A stretch of 64,000 nt of DNA. It comes from CAVXFS01 sp963761115 (GTDB taxonomy: Bacteria; Pseudomonadota; Gammaproteobacteria; Burkholderiales; Gallionellaceae). The translations under genes and the position numbers were made by a program. Every line of letters starts with the position of its first letter. Within the stretch, counting starts at the first letter, position 1. The stretch lies in assembly GCA_963761115.1 (NCBI GenBank), contig CAVXFS010000005.1:1178001-1242000 (forward strand), written 5' to 3'. Shown here one piece after another: positions 44,422-54,217 of the stretch. The notes beneath the pieces were generated by a model that was not told where the DNA came from, did not search any database, and worked only from the letters and a program-made list of their open reading frames with translations.

Positions 44422-45017
44422 TGGATATTCTGACTTGGACATTTGGTCTCGCTAGTGTTGCTGGTCTTGCGCTTACTCTGCACTTCGGCCGAAAGTCCAT
44501 CCGGTTGGAACGAGCTATGCAAACGCTGAGTTGGGAGGATGTCGTGGTTGCTGCGGATGACTTGGGTGCCTCGATTTCCAAGACGGGATTCCAGCCCGAG
44601 ATGTTCCTTGCGACATCAGTGCGCGGTGGCATTATCGCTCACTTTATGTCGAGACATCTGGCACCAACCAGCCCAGTACTCGTTGGCATTGTTGAGTGGA
44701 AGGGGGAAGACCTATTTCACGGTGACCTCTCTACGTACGATACTATCGACACGAGCAAGGTGCGGCTTTATATCCCTAAGGCAGTGTATGCAAACTCTGA
44801 GCGTCGGGTGCTCGTAGTCGATGACTTCACAATGTCGGGCGACGGTATGGCTGAAACGCGCGCTCGTCTCATAAATCACGGCTTTCGACCTGACGCCGTG
44901 AGGACGGCAACGCTGATTGTATCAACGGTGGCTCTCGCAAGGCATCGCGGCCCTGACCACTATTGGAAGAAGGTGGATTCGCTCGATTTCTTCTTCCCCT
45001 GGGGTCGGGCAAAATAG
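44418..45017 (+). CDS. membrane-anchored phosphoribosyltransferase-like protein
   Basis: A 199-residue protein with an N-terminal helix (WTFGLASVAGLALTLHF) and a type I phosphoribosyltransferase fold. The PRPP-binding signature is RVLVVDDFTMSGDGMAETR, and EMFLATSVRGGIIAHFMSRHL fits the earlier pyrophosphate loop. The acceptor base is unknown. It diverges from the ino1-TIR cassette. Because TIR enzymes consume NAD+, a salvage or modifying role is conceivable but not shown. Confidence 0.8.
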   Translation: MMDILTWTFGLASVAGLALTLHFGRKSIRLERAMQTLSWEDVVVAADDLGASISKTGFQPEMFLATSVRGGIIAHFMSRHLAPTSPVLVGIVEWKGEDLFHGDLSTYDTIDTSKVRLYIPKAVYANSERRVLVVDDFTMSGDGMAETRARLINHGFRPDAVRTATLIVSTVALARHRGPDHYWKKVDSLDFFFPWGRAK

Positions 45018-45141
45018 AAGCTGCTCAACAGTTGGCTGACCTACGGAAAAAGGAGGGGCTGATTTATTTTTTGCAGAAATTGCCAATAAATCATTGCATA
45101 GCGTAGCCACTTAACTAATTTAACTACCTTATTAATAAATG

Positions 45142-45185
45142 TTGCAAAAGGGATAAATACGGGCATAATGTCCGCATTTATTCCC
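45142..45185 (+). promoter_or_regulatory. promoter and operator of the restriction-modification genes
   Basis: TTGCAA (45142-45147), 16 bp, CATAAT (45164-45169). A long imperfect inverted repeat covers the -10 region, with arms GGGATAAATACGGGCAT and ATGTCCGCATTTATTCCC (45150-45185). It ends 4 bp before the methylase start and is a likely binding site for the HTH at the N-terminus of the methylase. Confidence 0.65.
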
Positions 45186-45189
45186 TGAG

Positions 45190-46476
45190 ATGGAGTGCGG
45201 CATGGTAACAGTCCTTCACACGGTCCCCGACCGGGATATGGCAGTTCGTTATCTTTCCGCTGCGCTCAAAACAAACAAACAAGCTGAGATCGCCCGCCAC
45301 TTGGGCGTTGATGCCAGAACTGTACGTCGCTGGGTGGTCGAGCAGTCAGTGCCTGCGCATTATGCATTCGGACTGCAACGACTCTTGCCTCTAGAGTTGC
45401 CATTTGCCGAAGATGCATCATTCACCTTTATTGATCTTTTTGCCGGCATTGGCGGAATCCGCATTGCCTTCGAAGGGCTGGGCGGGCATTGCGTGTTCAC
45501 CAGCGAATGGGACAGCTACGCGCAGAAAACCTATGCCGATAATTTTCCTGGTGGCCACCAAATCAATGGGGATATTACTCAAGTGGATGCAACGGATATC
45601 CCGGATCACGACGTTCTACTGGCCGGGTTCCCGTGCCAGCCTTTTTCGATAGCCGGTGTCTCCAAGAAAAATGCGCTTGGTCGCGCGCATGGCTTCGCAT
45701 GCGAAACCCAGGGCACTCTGTTCTTCGATGTTGCGCGCATTATCGATGCGAAGAAGCCTCGTGCCTTCCTGCTGGAGAACGTGAAGAACCTGGTTTCGCA
45801 TGACAAGGGGCGCACCTTCGACGTCATTCGACGGACACTTTCCGAAGAACTGGGTTATCACATTCATTGCCGCGTGATCGACGGTGCACACTTCGTGCCT
45901 CAACATCGTGAACGCATTCTGATAGTTGGTTTTCGCGAACCCACAAATTTTGATTTCGATGCCCTGCCATTGCCTGCCAAGGGGAGACGTACCTTAAGCG
46001 AGATATTGCACAAGACTGATGGCAGCGAACCTCTATTGCCATGGGATGGGGATCGCTTTTTCCAGCATGCCAAAAATAAGGTTGATCCCAAGTACACGCT
46101 AACTGACAACCTGTGGACGTATTTGCAAGGATACGCAGAAAAGCACCGCGCGAAGGGTAATGGCTTCGGTTTCGGACTGGTCACACCCGACAGTGTTACC
46201 CGCACCCTGTCTGCGCGATACTACAAGGACGGTTCGGAAATCCTTGTCAAGCAGCGGAAGGGGACTAATCCACGCCGCCTGACACCACGCGAATGTGCGC
46301 GTCTGATGGGCTTCCCGGATACGTTCAGGATTCCAGTCTCGGATACGCGAGCGTACAAGCAGTTCGGGAATTCAGTCGTCGTTGATGTCATGTCTCACGT
46401 CGCAAAATTGATGCACCCAATGCTGGTTGCTGATAGCCTTGAACCTGAATTACCGTTTCGTTATGCCATAGCCTGA
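45190..46476 (+). CDS. dcm: DNA cytosine-5 methyltransferase with N-terminal HTH (Dcm/EcoRII type)
   Basis: A 428-residue C5 methylase. Residues 20-60 form an HTH (NKQAEIARHLGVDARTVRRWVVEQ), as in M.EcoRII-like enzymes that repress their own genes. Catalytic motifs follow: I (FTFIDLFAGIGGIRIAFEGLG), IV with the active Cys (LLAGFPCQPFSIAG), VI (LLENVKNL), VIII (PQHRERILIVGF) and X (YKQFGNSVVVDVM). With the MvaI/BcnI-type nuclease downstream, the target is probably CCNGG (CCWGG or CCSGG). The stop overlaps vsr by one base. Confidence 0.94.
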   Translation: MECGMVTVLHTVPDRDMAVRYLSAALKTNKQAEIARHLGVDARTVRRWVVEQSVPAHYAFGLQRLLPLELPFAEDASFTFIDLFAGIGGIRIAFEGLGGHCVFTSEWDSYAQKTYADNFPGGHQINGDITQVDATDIPDHDVLLAGFPCQPFSIAGVSKKNALGRAHGFACETQGTLFFDVARIIDAKKPRAFLLENVKNLVSHDKGRTFDVIRRTLSEELGYHIHCRVIDGAHFVPQHRERILIVGFREPTNFDFDALPLPAKGRRTLSEILHKTDGSEPLLPWDGDRFFQHAKNKVDPKYTLTDNLWTYLQGYAEKHRAKGNGFGFGLVTPDSVTRTLSARYYKDGSEILVKQRKGTNPRRLTPRECARLMGFPDTFRIPVSDTRAYKQFGNSVVVDVMSHVAKLMHPMLVADSLEPELPFRYAIA

Positions 46477-46961
46477 TGGTTGATGTTGTAGATAAAGCAA
46501 CACGCAGCCGGATGATGTCCGGTATCAGATCAAAAAATACAAAGCCGGAAAGGCTCATCAGGTCTGCGCTTCACCGGCGCGGGTTCAGGTTCAGATTGAA
46601 TCAAGCATCTTTACCAGGGAAACCCGATCTGGTTTTCAGAAAGCATAACGCCGTGATATTTATTCACGGATGCTTCTGGCATGGGCATAATTGCAAACTA
46701 TTCAAGTGGCCTGCTTCAAACCCGGACTTTTGGCGCAACAAAGTTGAGCGAAATCGTGCCAAGGATGTTGAGGTCCTTGCGGAACTTAAAAAATCGGGAT
46801 GGCGTGTAATGGTGATTTGGGAATGTGCTCTGAAGGGTAAGGATCAAGTGACCAGACTACCCAATACCATAGACAGAGTTTGCACCTGGTTGTTACGGTC
46901 AAACTATTCGTTCAAGGAAATATCCGGGAGCGCGGCCGCATGGAAAAAAATCTCCGGGTAG
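46476..46961 (+). CDS. vsr: very short patch repair endonuclease
   Basis: A 161-residue Vsr protein that nicks T:G mismatches left by deamination of 5-methylcytosine. It has TRSRMMSGIRSKNTKPE, then FRLNQASLPGKPDLVFRKHNAVIFIHGCFWHGH with the catalytic Asp and the His/Cys zinc ligands, then WRVMVIWECALKG. It is placed between the methylase and the nuclease genes, overlapping both, so one operon. Confidence 0.95.
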   Translation: MVDVVDKATRSRMMSGIRSKNTKPERLIRSALHRRGFRFRLNQASLPGKPDLVFRKHNAVIFIHGCFWHGHNCKLFKWPASNPDFWRNKVERNRAKDVEVLAELKKSGWRVMVIWECALKGKDQVTRLPNTIDRVCTWLLRSNYSFKEISGSAAAWKKISG

Positions 46962-48268
46962 ATAATCTCGACAGCCTCACCCGGATGTTCGCAGACAAGG
47001 GCGTTACCCGTCTGTACATGAAGATTCTCGCGAAGAACAATAACAAAAAACAGCAAATCTACTTTGGCACCAGCTTCTCTGTTCTGACTTTGCTGCCTAC
47101 CCTGGGTATCTTTCCTGAACCAAGCGGCGACAATCCGATCTTCAAGGCCAGGCTCAACTTCTGGTGGATGATGGACGCCGGGGAGCTATACAAAGCACCT
47201 GGATCACAACTCATCTTTTACCCGCAGTATCCCGAAGTGCGCTTTTCAGGCTTCCTTGATGGTTGCGATAATGGCCCGTCAGGATTGCTTGATGAGGCAA
47301 CCTGTGTTGCCGGACGTTTATTGTTTCTGGGTGTGCATCCTGATGGCCGAATCATTGGAGCATTGTTACCGCACACTCATCCCATCCGGCAGGAAATAGA
47401 GCAGGCTACACATCTCAATAAAATACGCATCTTCTACGAGATACCCGTTGCAGGTGATAGCCGCAGGGAGCTTCTGGATCGACTGAAGGCTATTCACGAA
47501 AAAGGGTGGATTGATTCCAGGCGACTGGATAACAGCGGCAATATACTTCCTTGCAATGCTCCACAGTGCGGTGGATATACCCTTGAGGCAGAGTTCGGGA
47601 TTTCGCCGAATGGTGATGCGGCACCAGATTTCAAAGGTTGGGAATTAAAGCAATATGCGGTGGACAGGTTTGATCTTGTTAACAGCTCTGTGATCACACT
47701 GATGACGCCAGAGCCAACTGGCGGGCATTACAAGACGAAAGGTGTAGAGAGTTTTATTCGCAAGTTTGGTTATCCTGACAAGATGGGACGCGAGGATCGG
47801 CTTAACTTTGGCGGTGTCCACAGGGTGGGCGAAAAACATGCAACCACCGGCCTCACACTAACCCTTGTCGGGTTCGACGCCACAGATGGCAAAATACTCA
47901 CCAAATCTGCAGGCATCTCATTGCTAACGGATGCCGGAGAAGAGGCCGCCACATGGACCTATGCGGACTTGATGAATCACTGGAATCACAAACATGCACG
48001 AACGGCTTACATCCCGTCCATGAAGCATACTGATCCTGTTCGTCAGTATAGTTATGGCAACATGGTTCGGCTGGGAGAGGGGGCGGATTTCCTGTTGGTG
48101 TTAAAGGCCATGTTTAAGGGCAAGATTTATTATGATCCTGGAATCAAGCTGGAAAATGCATCGAGTGCAAAACCCACCACTAAACGGCGTAGCCAGTTTC
48201 GGGTTAAATCTGGAGATTTGTCATCGCTGTATTTGAAAATGGAACAAGTAGACGTGACAATGATATAG
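46940..48268 (+). CDS. MvaI/BcnI family type II restriction endonuclease
   Basis: A 442-residue protein whose C-terminal half is an MvaI/BcnI nuclease: GGYTLEAEFGISPNGDAAPDFKGWELKQY holds the Glu, Asp and ExK catalytic set, followed by a conserved core (IRKFGYPDKMGREDRLNFGG, then HVR-like HRVGEK). The N-terminal 200 residues are an additional domain. I chose the ATG at 46940 (GGGAG upstream), 22 bp inside vsr. MvaI cuts CCWGG and BcnI CCSGG as monomers; which site this enzyme uses needs testing. Completes the restriction-modification set. Confidence 0.9.
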   Translation: MEKNLRVDNLDSLTRMFADKGVTRLYMKILAKNNNKKQQIYFGTSFSVLTLLPTLGIFPEPSGDNPIFKARLNFWWMMDAGELYKAPGSQLIFYPQYPEVRFSGFLDGCDNGPSGLLDEATCVAGRLLFLGVHPDGRIIGALLPHTHPIRQEIEQATHLNKIRIFYEIPVAGDSRRELLDRLKAIHEKGWIDSRRLDNSGNILPCNAPQCGGYTLEAEFGISPNGDAAPDFKGWELKQYAVDRFDLVNSSVITLMTPEPTGGHYKTKGVESFIRKFGYPDKMGREDRLNFGGVHRVGEKHATTGLTLTLVGFDATDGKILTKSAGISLLTDAGEEAATWTYADLMNHWNHKHARTAYIPSMKHTDPVRQYSYGNMVRLGEGADFLLVLKAMFKGKIYYDPGIKLENASSAKPTTKRRSQFRVKSGDLSSLYLKMEQVDVTMI

Positions 48269-48462
48269 ATACGTTATGTGTGACAGAAATGACGCGCAGT
48301 ACGTGATTGCAGCACCTCTGTCACGCAAACAAGCTTGCAAATAGACCATACAAATTATTGTGTCATGGCTCATGCGTACTATGTAGTAGCATTACGGCTC
48401 TATAAGGGATGTATTTGTTATTTAATACAAAAAGATTAATTCAAATTTAATACAGATTATCT

Positions 48463-50652
48463 ATGGCAAAGCTTCGCCCTCGCGCAAGAATTATTCGAAC
48501 TATCGGCGATCAGCTCATCAGCGGCCCTGATGCAGCCCTGATTGAACTTGTGAAAAATGCGTTTGATGCCGATTCACCATATGTGAAAATTAAAATCGTA
48601 CCGAGAAGCACAAATAGTCCGGAAGGGTTAATAATTGTGCAGGATCGTGGACACGGCATGACGCATGTAGACGTGATAGAACGATGGTTTGAACCCGCCA
48701 CTGACGAAAAACAAAAACGCCGATTCAGCCCCGGAAATAGATTGATGCTTGGCGCAAAAGGGATTGGCCGCTTTGCGGCTTCACGTCTCGGTACTAAAAC
48801 TCAAGTTCATTCGGTTGCTTGTTTGGAGGGAACACAATTTGAAGAGGTTAATGTTGATGTTGATTGGAATGACTTTACTTCGGAAAAATATCTTGAAGAT
48901 ATAGATGTGCCTGTTGAGCATCATCTCGTTCTGGATAGCAAGACAAGAACCGGAGTTGAGCTACGAATTTCAGATCTGCGCGATACTTGGACACGCAAGC
49001 GTATTGAAAGCTTAGTTAGAGAATTGCGTCGCTTGGCATCACCAAACGAGGCTGGAGATAACTTTGTAATCCACTTGGATATTACCGAATTCACGGTTAA
49101 AAATTCCGGGTTTGAGGGCGCTGAAGTGCTTCAATTGCTTAATACTGATATCACGTCCGATGCGCCCGAAATCTCTGATCCAACAATAATTGTTCCTTTC
49201 AGGGTGCAAGAGCATGCCGATTACAAATTAGAGGGGAAATTTGATGTTATGGGGGCATTTAGTGGCACATTTGTTAACTGTAAAGGAGACGGCATTCCAC
49301 AGCAAATAAATGTCCCTGCATTGAAAATTGAACAGGATGAGGTTAGTTGTGGCGCAATAAACCTTTACATCAATGTGTATGACTTAGAAACGGAGTCCGT
49401 TACTGATCTTTTCACACGGATGGGCCTAAATTTCGAGAAAATTGGAATCCGGTCAGCGCGCAAGATTCTTAATGAAAATGCTGGCATCGCCATATTCAGA
49501 AATGGTTTTAGAATTCGACCATATGGTGAGCCCGAGTTTGATTGGCTAGAGCTTGAAAGAAAGCGTGTCCAGAATCCAAGTAAGAAATTGGGTTTATCTC
49601 AAGTCTCAGGTCGAGTAGAAGTTGAAAACGAAGAAAAATCGCTCTTGGTTGAGCGAAGCAGTAGAGAAGGATTAGAGCACAATGGCGCTTTTGATCGACT
49701 GAAGCGCCTGATTGAAGGGGTATTAACTTATATTGAAGATAAACGCGTTGCTTTCAGGGAAAAAGCCGGGCTTAGCCGAAAAGCATCTGGCGATGTTGCT
49801 CAAGTTAAGGCCTTGGCATCTTTACAGCAAGTTAGCAAGGCCGTTGCAAAGTTGCCAGTCTCATTGCAGGAACCTATTCGGAAAGCGATAGAGAAAGAAT
49901 CGGCCGCGCTTGCCACTTCACTTGATGAAATCGATGCATTCCAAAAGTTGCTTCAATCGAGATCGGCTCTTGGTTTGGTTGTTGCACAGGTAATACATGA
50001 AGGTCGACGCATTCTGAATCCAATGTCAACTGCAGCAAAATCCTTAGTTGATCACAAAGCTTGGTTGCTCGAGCAAAGTAAACGTGGCGAAGTGGCAAGA
50101 AAACAATTTTCTGAGCATGCAACAACATTAGGTGATGGGACGAAGAGTTTGAGCCGACTTTTCAAGAGGCTTGACCCTGTCTCTGGCAGGCGGCGCGGCA
50201 AACCATCAATCTTTGTTATAAATGATGCGGTGTCGTCTGCACTAGCCTTGTTTGAATCCGCAATAGCAGATGGAAATATTTCGCTGCATATTGATTTGTC
50301 GCCTGATGCAAAAGCGTATGGTTACGTTGAGGATTTCCAAGCGGCGCTACTGAATATTATTGAGAATGCGATTTACTGGCTATCTTCGTCAGATCAGGTT
50401 TCGCGCAATATCAGTATTTCAAGTGAATTACGAGGAAAGATTTTTAGATTGAATGTAAGCAACGACGGACCCCTATTAGACCCCGGTTTTCTCCCAAGAC
50501 TTTTTCACGCAGGCTTCAGTCTGAAATCAGATGGAACTGGTCTCGGCTTGGCTATTGCCAGAGAAGCTTGTCGCGCAAGCAAAGGTGATTTGATATTTGC
50601 TTCAGACAAACTCGACACCACATTCGTAATTGAATTTCCGATTGCAGATTAA
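48463..50652 (+). CDS. double-GHKL ATPase of a conflict-type two-component system
   Basis: A 729-residue protein with two GHKL ATP-binding domains. The N-terminal one is HSP90/MORC-like (LIELVKNAFDADSPYV, then IIVQDRGHGM, then MLGAKGIGRFAASRLG). The C-terminal one is histidine-kinase-like (LLNIIENAIYWLSSS, then DGTGLGLAIAREACRASKG). A helical region with a possible dimerisation histidine (VVAQVIHEGRRILNPM) precedes the second. The partner gene, 20 bp downstream, encodes a receiver-like domain. Such pairs occur in defence islands and probably sense infection; that is inference. Confidence 0.85.
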   Translation: MAKLRPRARIIRTIGDQLISGPDAALIELVKNAFDADSPYVKIKIVPRSTNSPEGLIIVQDRGHGMTHVDVIERWFEPATDEKQKRRFSPGNRLMLGAKGIGRFAASRLGTKTQVHSVACLEGTQFEEVNVDVDWNDFTSEKYLEDIDVPVEHHLVLDSKTRTGVELRISDLRDTWTRKRIESLVRELRRLASPNEAGDNFVIHLDITEFTVKNSGFEGAEVLQLLNTDITSDAPEISDPTIIVPFRVQEHADYKLEGKFDVMGAFSGTFVNCKGDGIPQQINVPALKIEQDEVSCGAINLYINVYDLETESVTDLFTRMGLNFEKIGIRSARKILNENAGIAIFRNGFRIRPYGEPEFDWLELERKRVQNPSKKLGLSQVSGRVEVENEEKSLLVERSSREGLEHNGAFDRLKRLIEGVLTYIEDKRVAFREKAGLSRKASGDVAQVKALASLQQVSKAVAKLPVSLQEPIRKAIEKESAALATSLDEIDAFQKLLQSRSALGLVVAQVIHEGRRILNPMSTAAKSLVDHKAWLLEQSKRGEVARKQFSEHATTLGDGTKSLSRLFKRLDPVSGRRRGKPSIFVINDAVSSALALFESAIADGNISLHIDLSPDAKAYGYVEDFQAALLNIIENAIYWLSSSDQVSRNISISSELRGKIFRLNVSNDGPLLDPGFLPRLFHAGFSLKSDGTGLGLAIAREACRASKGDLIFASDKLDTTFVIEFPIAD

Positions 50653-50672
50653 TCTTAAGGGAGATTGATTTA

Positions 50673-51842
50673 ATGATAGATTTATTAATTGTTGAGGATG
50701 ATCCCAAAGAACAAGAAGTTTGGAAGCAGGTTATTGAAATGCACAATGCAAATTTCGAGGAGTATGGTTTCGAAATTTCACCTGAATTTGCGCAAAGCTT
50801 AGACGATGCGAATAAATTAATTGCCTCTCGAAATTATGATGCGGCAGTAGTAGATGTCCGATTGAAGCAGGCCGGTGGTCATGTTGGGCCAAACACTGAC
50901 GGGAATTTAGTCCTCGAGACGATTTTAGAGTCAGAAATGGCTGTCGTTGCATTGTTTACTGGTGAATCAGCGCTAGCTGCTACGCCAGCTGATACGAGAA
51001 TTAATATTAAAGTTTTTACAAAAGGTGGCGGTGAAAACGAAGGTACGCCGGCCGTTATGAAATGGTTATGCTCTCAAGCGCCAATGATGAAACAAGTGAA
51101 GGCAGCGCAGCAAACCATTAAGCGAGAAATGGCAAAAGTCTTTTGCCGTTCAATTTGGCCACGCTGGAGCAACTGGGTTCTGAATCCTGGTGAATCTGAA
51201 GACTTCATCCCAACTGCAATTACACGGCACATAACATCGCATATTTATGCAACATTGCTTGCAGATGGGCGGCACGGCGTGCATCCTGAAGAGTGGTATT
51301 TTGTTCCTCCTCTTCAGGACAAAATAGGTACAGGTGATTTGATTCGTCTAGATGACGGTACAGTTGAGATTGTTATAACGCCGCGCTGCGACCTACAACG
51401 CGATGACAAAAACGAAACAATCCAGTTGGCAATTTGTATGGATGTATCTGAAGAGTGGGGAAAGCGTTGTAAAAAAATTGCGGATGCGAAAGCGGCTCTC
51501 CAAAATCATAAACTGCCGGAAAATGATAAGGGAATACGAAAGCTTGAAGAAACTCTAGCAGCAGCAAAGGAAGCTTTGAGGCGTTACACGCAACACTCTA
51601 ACTGTACGACATTCCATTTTCTGCCTAGGATGAAAATTACTGAGGGTTCAGAAATTGGGCCATTTTATATTCATTTCGACAAAATACGTTCCGTAGCCAG
51701 ATCTTCAAGTGAGGCAGAGGAACTGCAGAAACCTAAGCGACGTATAGCAACCGTAACATCTGAATTTTTGCCGTCTCTTGTGGAACGGCTGGGCTCTTAC
51801 TTCAGTCGAATTGGTACTCCTGACTATTCGCATCCAGACTAA
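50673..51842 (+). CDS. receiver-domain protein with unknown C-terminal effector
   Basis: A 389-residue protein. Residues 1-130 form a receiver (DLLIVEDDPKEQEVW, then YDAAVVDVRLKQ with the phospho-acceptor Asp, then VVALFTGESAL and VFTKGG with the lysine). This is a diverged form like the Response_reg_2 group. Residues 150-389 are not recognised: a mixed alpha/beta region (ITRHITSHIYATLLADG, then LIRLDDGTVEIVITPRCDLQRDDK) and a coiled coil. AAGGGAG stands before the ATG. Likely regulated by the GHKL partner. Confidence 0.82.
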   Translation: MIDLLIVEDDPKEQEVWKQVIEMHNANFEEYGFEISPEFAQSLDDANKLIASRNYDAAVVDVRLKQAGGHVGPNTDGNLVLETILESEMAVVALFTGESALAATPADTRINIKVFTKGGGENEGTPAVMKWLCSQAPMMKQVKAAQQTIKREMAKVFCRSIWPRWSNWVLNPGESEDFIPTAITRHITSHIYATLLADGRHGVHPEEWYFVPPLQDKIGTGDLIRLDDGTVEIVITPRCDLQRDDKNETIQLAICMDVSEEWGKRCKKIADAKAALQNHKLPENDKGIRKLEETLAAAKEALRRYTQHSNCTTFHFLPRMKITEGSEIGPFYIHFDKIRSVARSSSEAEELQKPKRRIATVTSEFLPSLVERLGSYFSRIGTPDYSHPD

Positions 51843-52247
51843 ATTACTGAGGGAAGTTATTTAGGGCGGAGACTTGGCTATTTTCAAGTGACAATGAATA
51901 ATTTATGACTTCTTAAAATGTAACCCTTCAACGTATTCGAAAACGCCCACGTCCCGGCTGGTAAAAGAGATCAGTATCTCGGTTATCCATTGCCATATTT
52001 ATAAAACTCCAATTCGGAGTTACCAAAGGCATGCTCCAATTTACAATCAATAGTTAAACGAATCGATAGGTCAGATTCGATTGATTCGCGAAAAATGTGG
52101 CCGATTCGCCCTGAATTTAAATACTCGCAAGCAACATGGTGCTTGGCTATCATTACAATGATTGGGATGCGGCTAGCAGAAAATATTCCATCCATAAATA
52201 AAATACACCAACCCGTGTAATTAACCCAGGTTATTTATCCCATAACT
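51843..52247. other. 405-bp AT-rich spacer without recognised gene
   Basis: Only a 70-codon frame on the minus strand (51983-52195) is open. It has no convincing ribosome site or known family. No strong inverted repeat or terminator was seen. Confidence 0.5.
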
Positions 52248-54102
52248 ATGGCTATCATTCTTCCAGCACTACATTCTAAAAATCTGAGGCTCACGCCGGG
52301 TGAGCGACGATTTGGCACTAGCCTGCTGCGCAATCTGGAGGATGACTACCACTGCTGGGTCGATGTGCCAGTGGGGCCCAAGCAGCGCCGGCCCGATTTC
52401 ATTGTGCTTCATCCCGGCAGAGGAATCCTGGTGCTGGAGGTGAAAGACTGGCAGCTGACTACCATTCAGAAGATGGATAGGCATACTGCCGAAATACATA
52501 CGGATCGCGGTTTAAAGACAGTGGTCAATCCGATTGAGCAGGCGCGGGCATATGCTGTAGAGATCACGGCGCTGCTGGAGCGTGACCCGCTGCTGGTGCA
52601 GCAGGAGCAGGGGCGTTATCACGGGAATTTGTTATTGCCATGGGGCTACGGCGTGGTTCTCAGCCAATATTACGCGCAAGCAGTTTGAGTCGGCAGAACT
52701 GGATCAGGCTATTCCCGGTGACAAGGTGATTTGCAAGGATGAAATGACTGAGTCAGTCGATGCCGAGGCGTTTCAAAAGCGCATGTGGGGAATGTTTCAC
52801 TACAGCTTCGGCGGTGTGCTTTCTCTGGCCCGGATTGATCGGGTGCGCTGGCATCTGTTCCCTGAAATCCGGATTCAACAGGGCAGCTTGTTCGATGCGG
52901 CCAGTGACGGGGCAGACCCGCAACAATCCATTGCCAAGGCGCTGCCCGATATTGTCAAAGTCATGGACCTGGAGCAGGAGAAGCTTGCCCGCAATCTGGG
53001 TGAGGGGCACCGCATCATTCATGGTGTGGCAGGTTCCGGCAAGACATTGATTCTGGCTTATCGCGCGATGTATCTGGACAAGCTCGGTCTGGCAAAACCT
53101 GTTCTGGTGCTCTGCTTCAACAAAACCCTGGCGGCAAAGCTGAAGCTGTTGCTGGCGGAACGAGGTGCGGGAGATCGGGTGCATGTGCGCCATTTTCACG
53201 GCTGGTGCAGGGATATGTGCAACCTCTATCAGTTGGATTTGCCCGGCGATGAGAAGCAACCGATCTATGAGCGACAAGTGCTTGCTGTAATTGCAGGTTG
53301 TGAAAAAGGCCGCGTTCCGCCCACCCAGTACGCGGCGGTATTGATTGACGAAGGCCATGACTTTCAGCCGGCGTGGTTCAAGCTGCTGGTGCAGATGATC
53401 GATCCGGAAACCAATTCGCTTCTGCTGATGTATGACGATGCACAGAACATTTATGGGGGAAGCAAGCGTCAAGTTTTCACCTGGTCCAGCGTTGGTATCA
53501 ATGCAATAGGGCGCAGCACCATTCTGAAGGTGAATTACCGAAATACCGTTGAAGCGCTCGATTTCGCCTATCGGTTTGCTTCAGCTTATCTGGATCAATC
53601 CGGCGGCACTGAGGAAATTCCGCTGGTGCATCCTGAATTCGGCGGCAGAAACGGGGCAAAGCCGGAGGTTCAACGCCTGCCCGGTAATACGCAGGAACTG
53701 GATTACCTGGCCGCATGGCTGATAAAACGCGCCGAAGCTGGCGTTCCTTTCCGCCAAATGGCTGTGCTGTGCCGGTTCAATTATCAAGTAGACAAGATGC
53801 GTGATGGGCTGATCCGGAAGGGGATAGCAGTGGATATGGATCAATTCGATGACAAGCGTACCAAGGCATTTGATCCCGCAACAGACACCGTTAAGATTTT
53901 AACCATGCACTCCAGCAAGGGGCTGGAATTCAACAGTGTTGCAATACCTGACTTGGGCTGTATGCCGTACACGAAAGCGACACCCGAAGAAGAGGCGAAA
54001 CTGCTCTATGTCGCCATGACACGCTCGACGGAAAGCATGCTGGTTACGTACCACAGCGATAGCCAATTCACGAAACAATGCGAAGTACTTTGTCAGCGGT
54101 AA
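52248..54102 (+). pseudogene. NERD domain SF1 helicase (UvrD/Rep-like), frameshifted
   Basis: About 617 residues when joined. The N-terminus is a NERD nuclease-related domain (GERRFGTSLLRNLEDDY, then RRPDFIVLHPGRGILVLEVKDW). It shifts by one base near 52665 (VVLS to NITRKQFESAEL). The helicase follows: Walker A HGVAGSGKTLILAYRA, motif II VLIDEGHDFQPAW, LLMYDDAQNIYG, motif IV VNYRNTVEALDFA, late motif TMHSSKGLEFNSVAIPDL and VAMTRSTESMLV. Such helicases occur with defence genes. An extra C is the likely cause of the shift. Confidence 0.88.
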
Positions 54103-54217
54103 ATATCACAATTAAAGGATCGGCTCACTTTGTCTCATTTTCTCTGTTGAATCGTATGGAGAGGCTGCAAGTGGTTTCTTTGTTGTGCCTGTACTAAAAC
54201 ATACTCAGGGAGGTTGT

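Noticed and set aside
51983..52195. 70-codon minus-strand frame between the receiver and helicase genes
   Set aside because: No ribosome site, no recognisable family and no coupling to a neighbour; could be chance.
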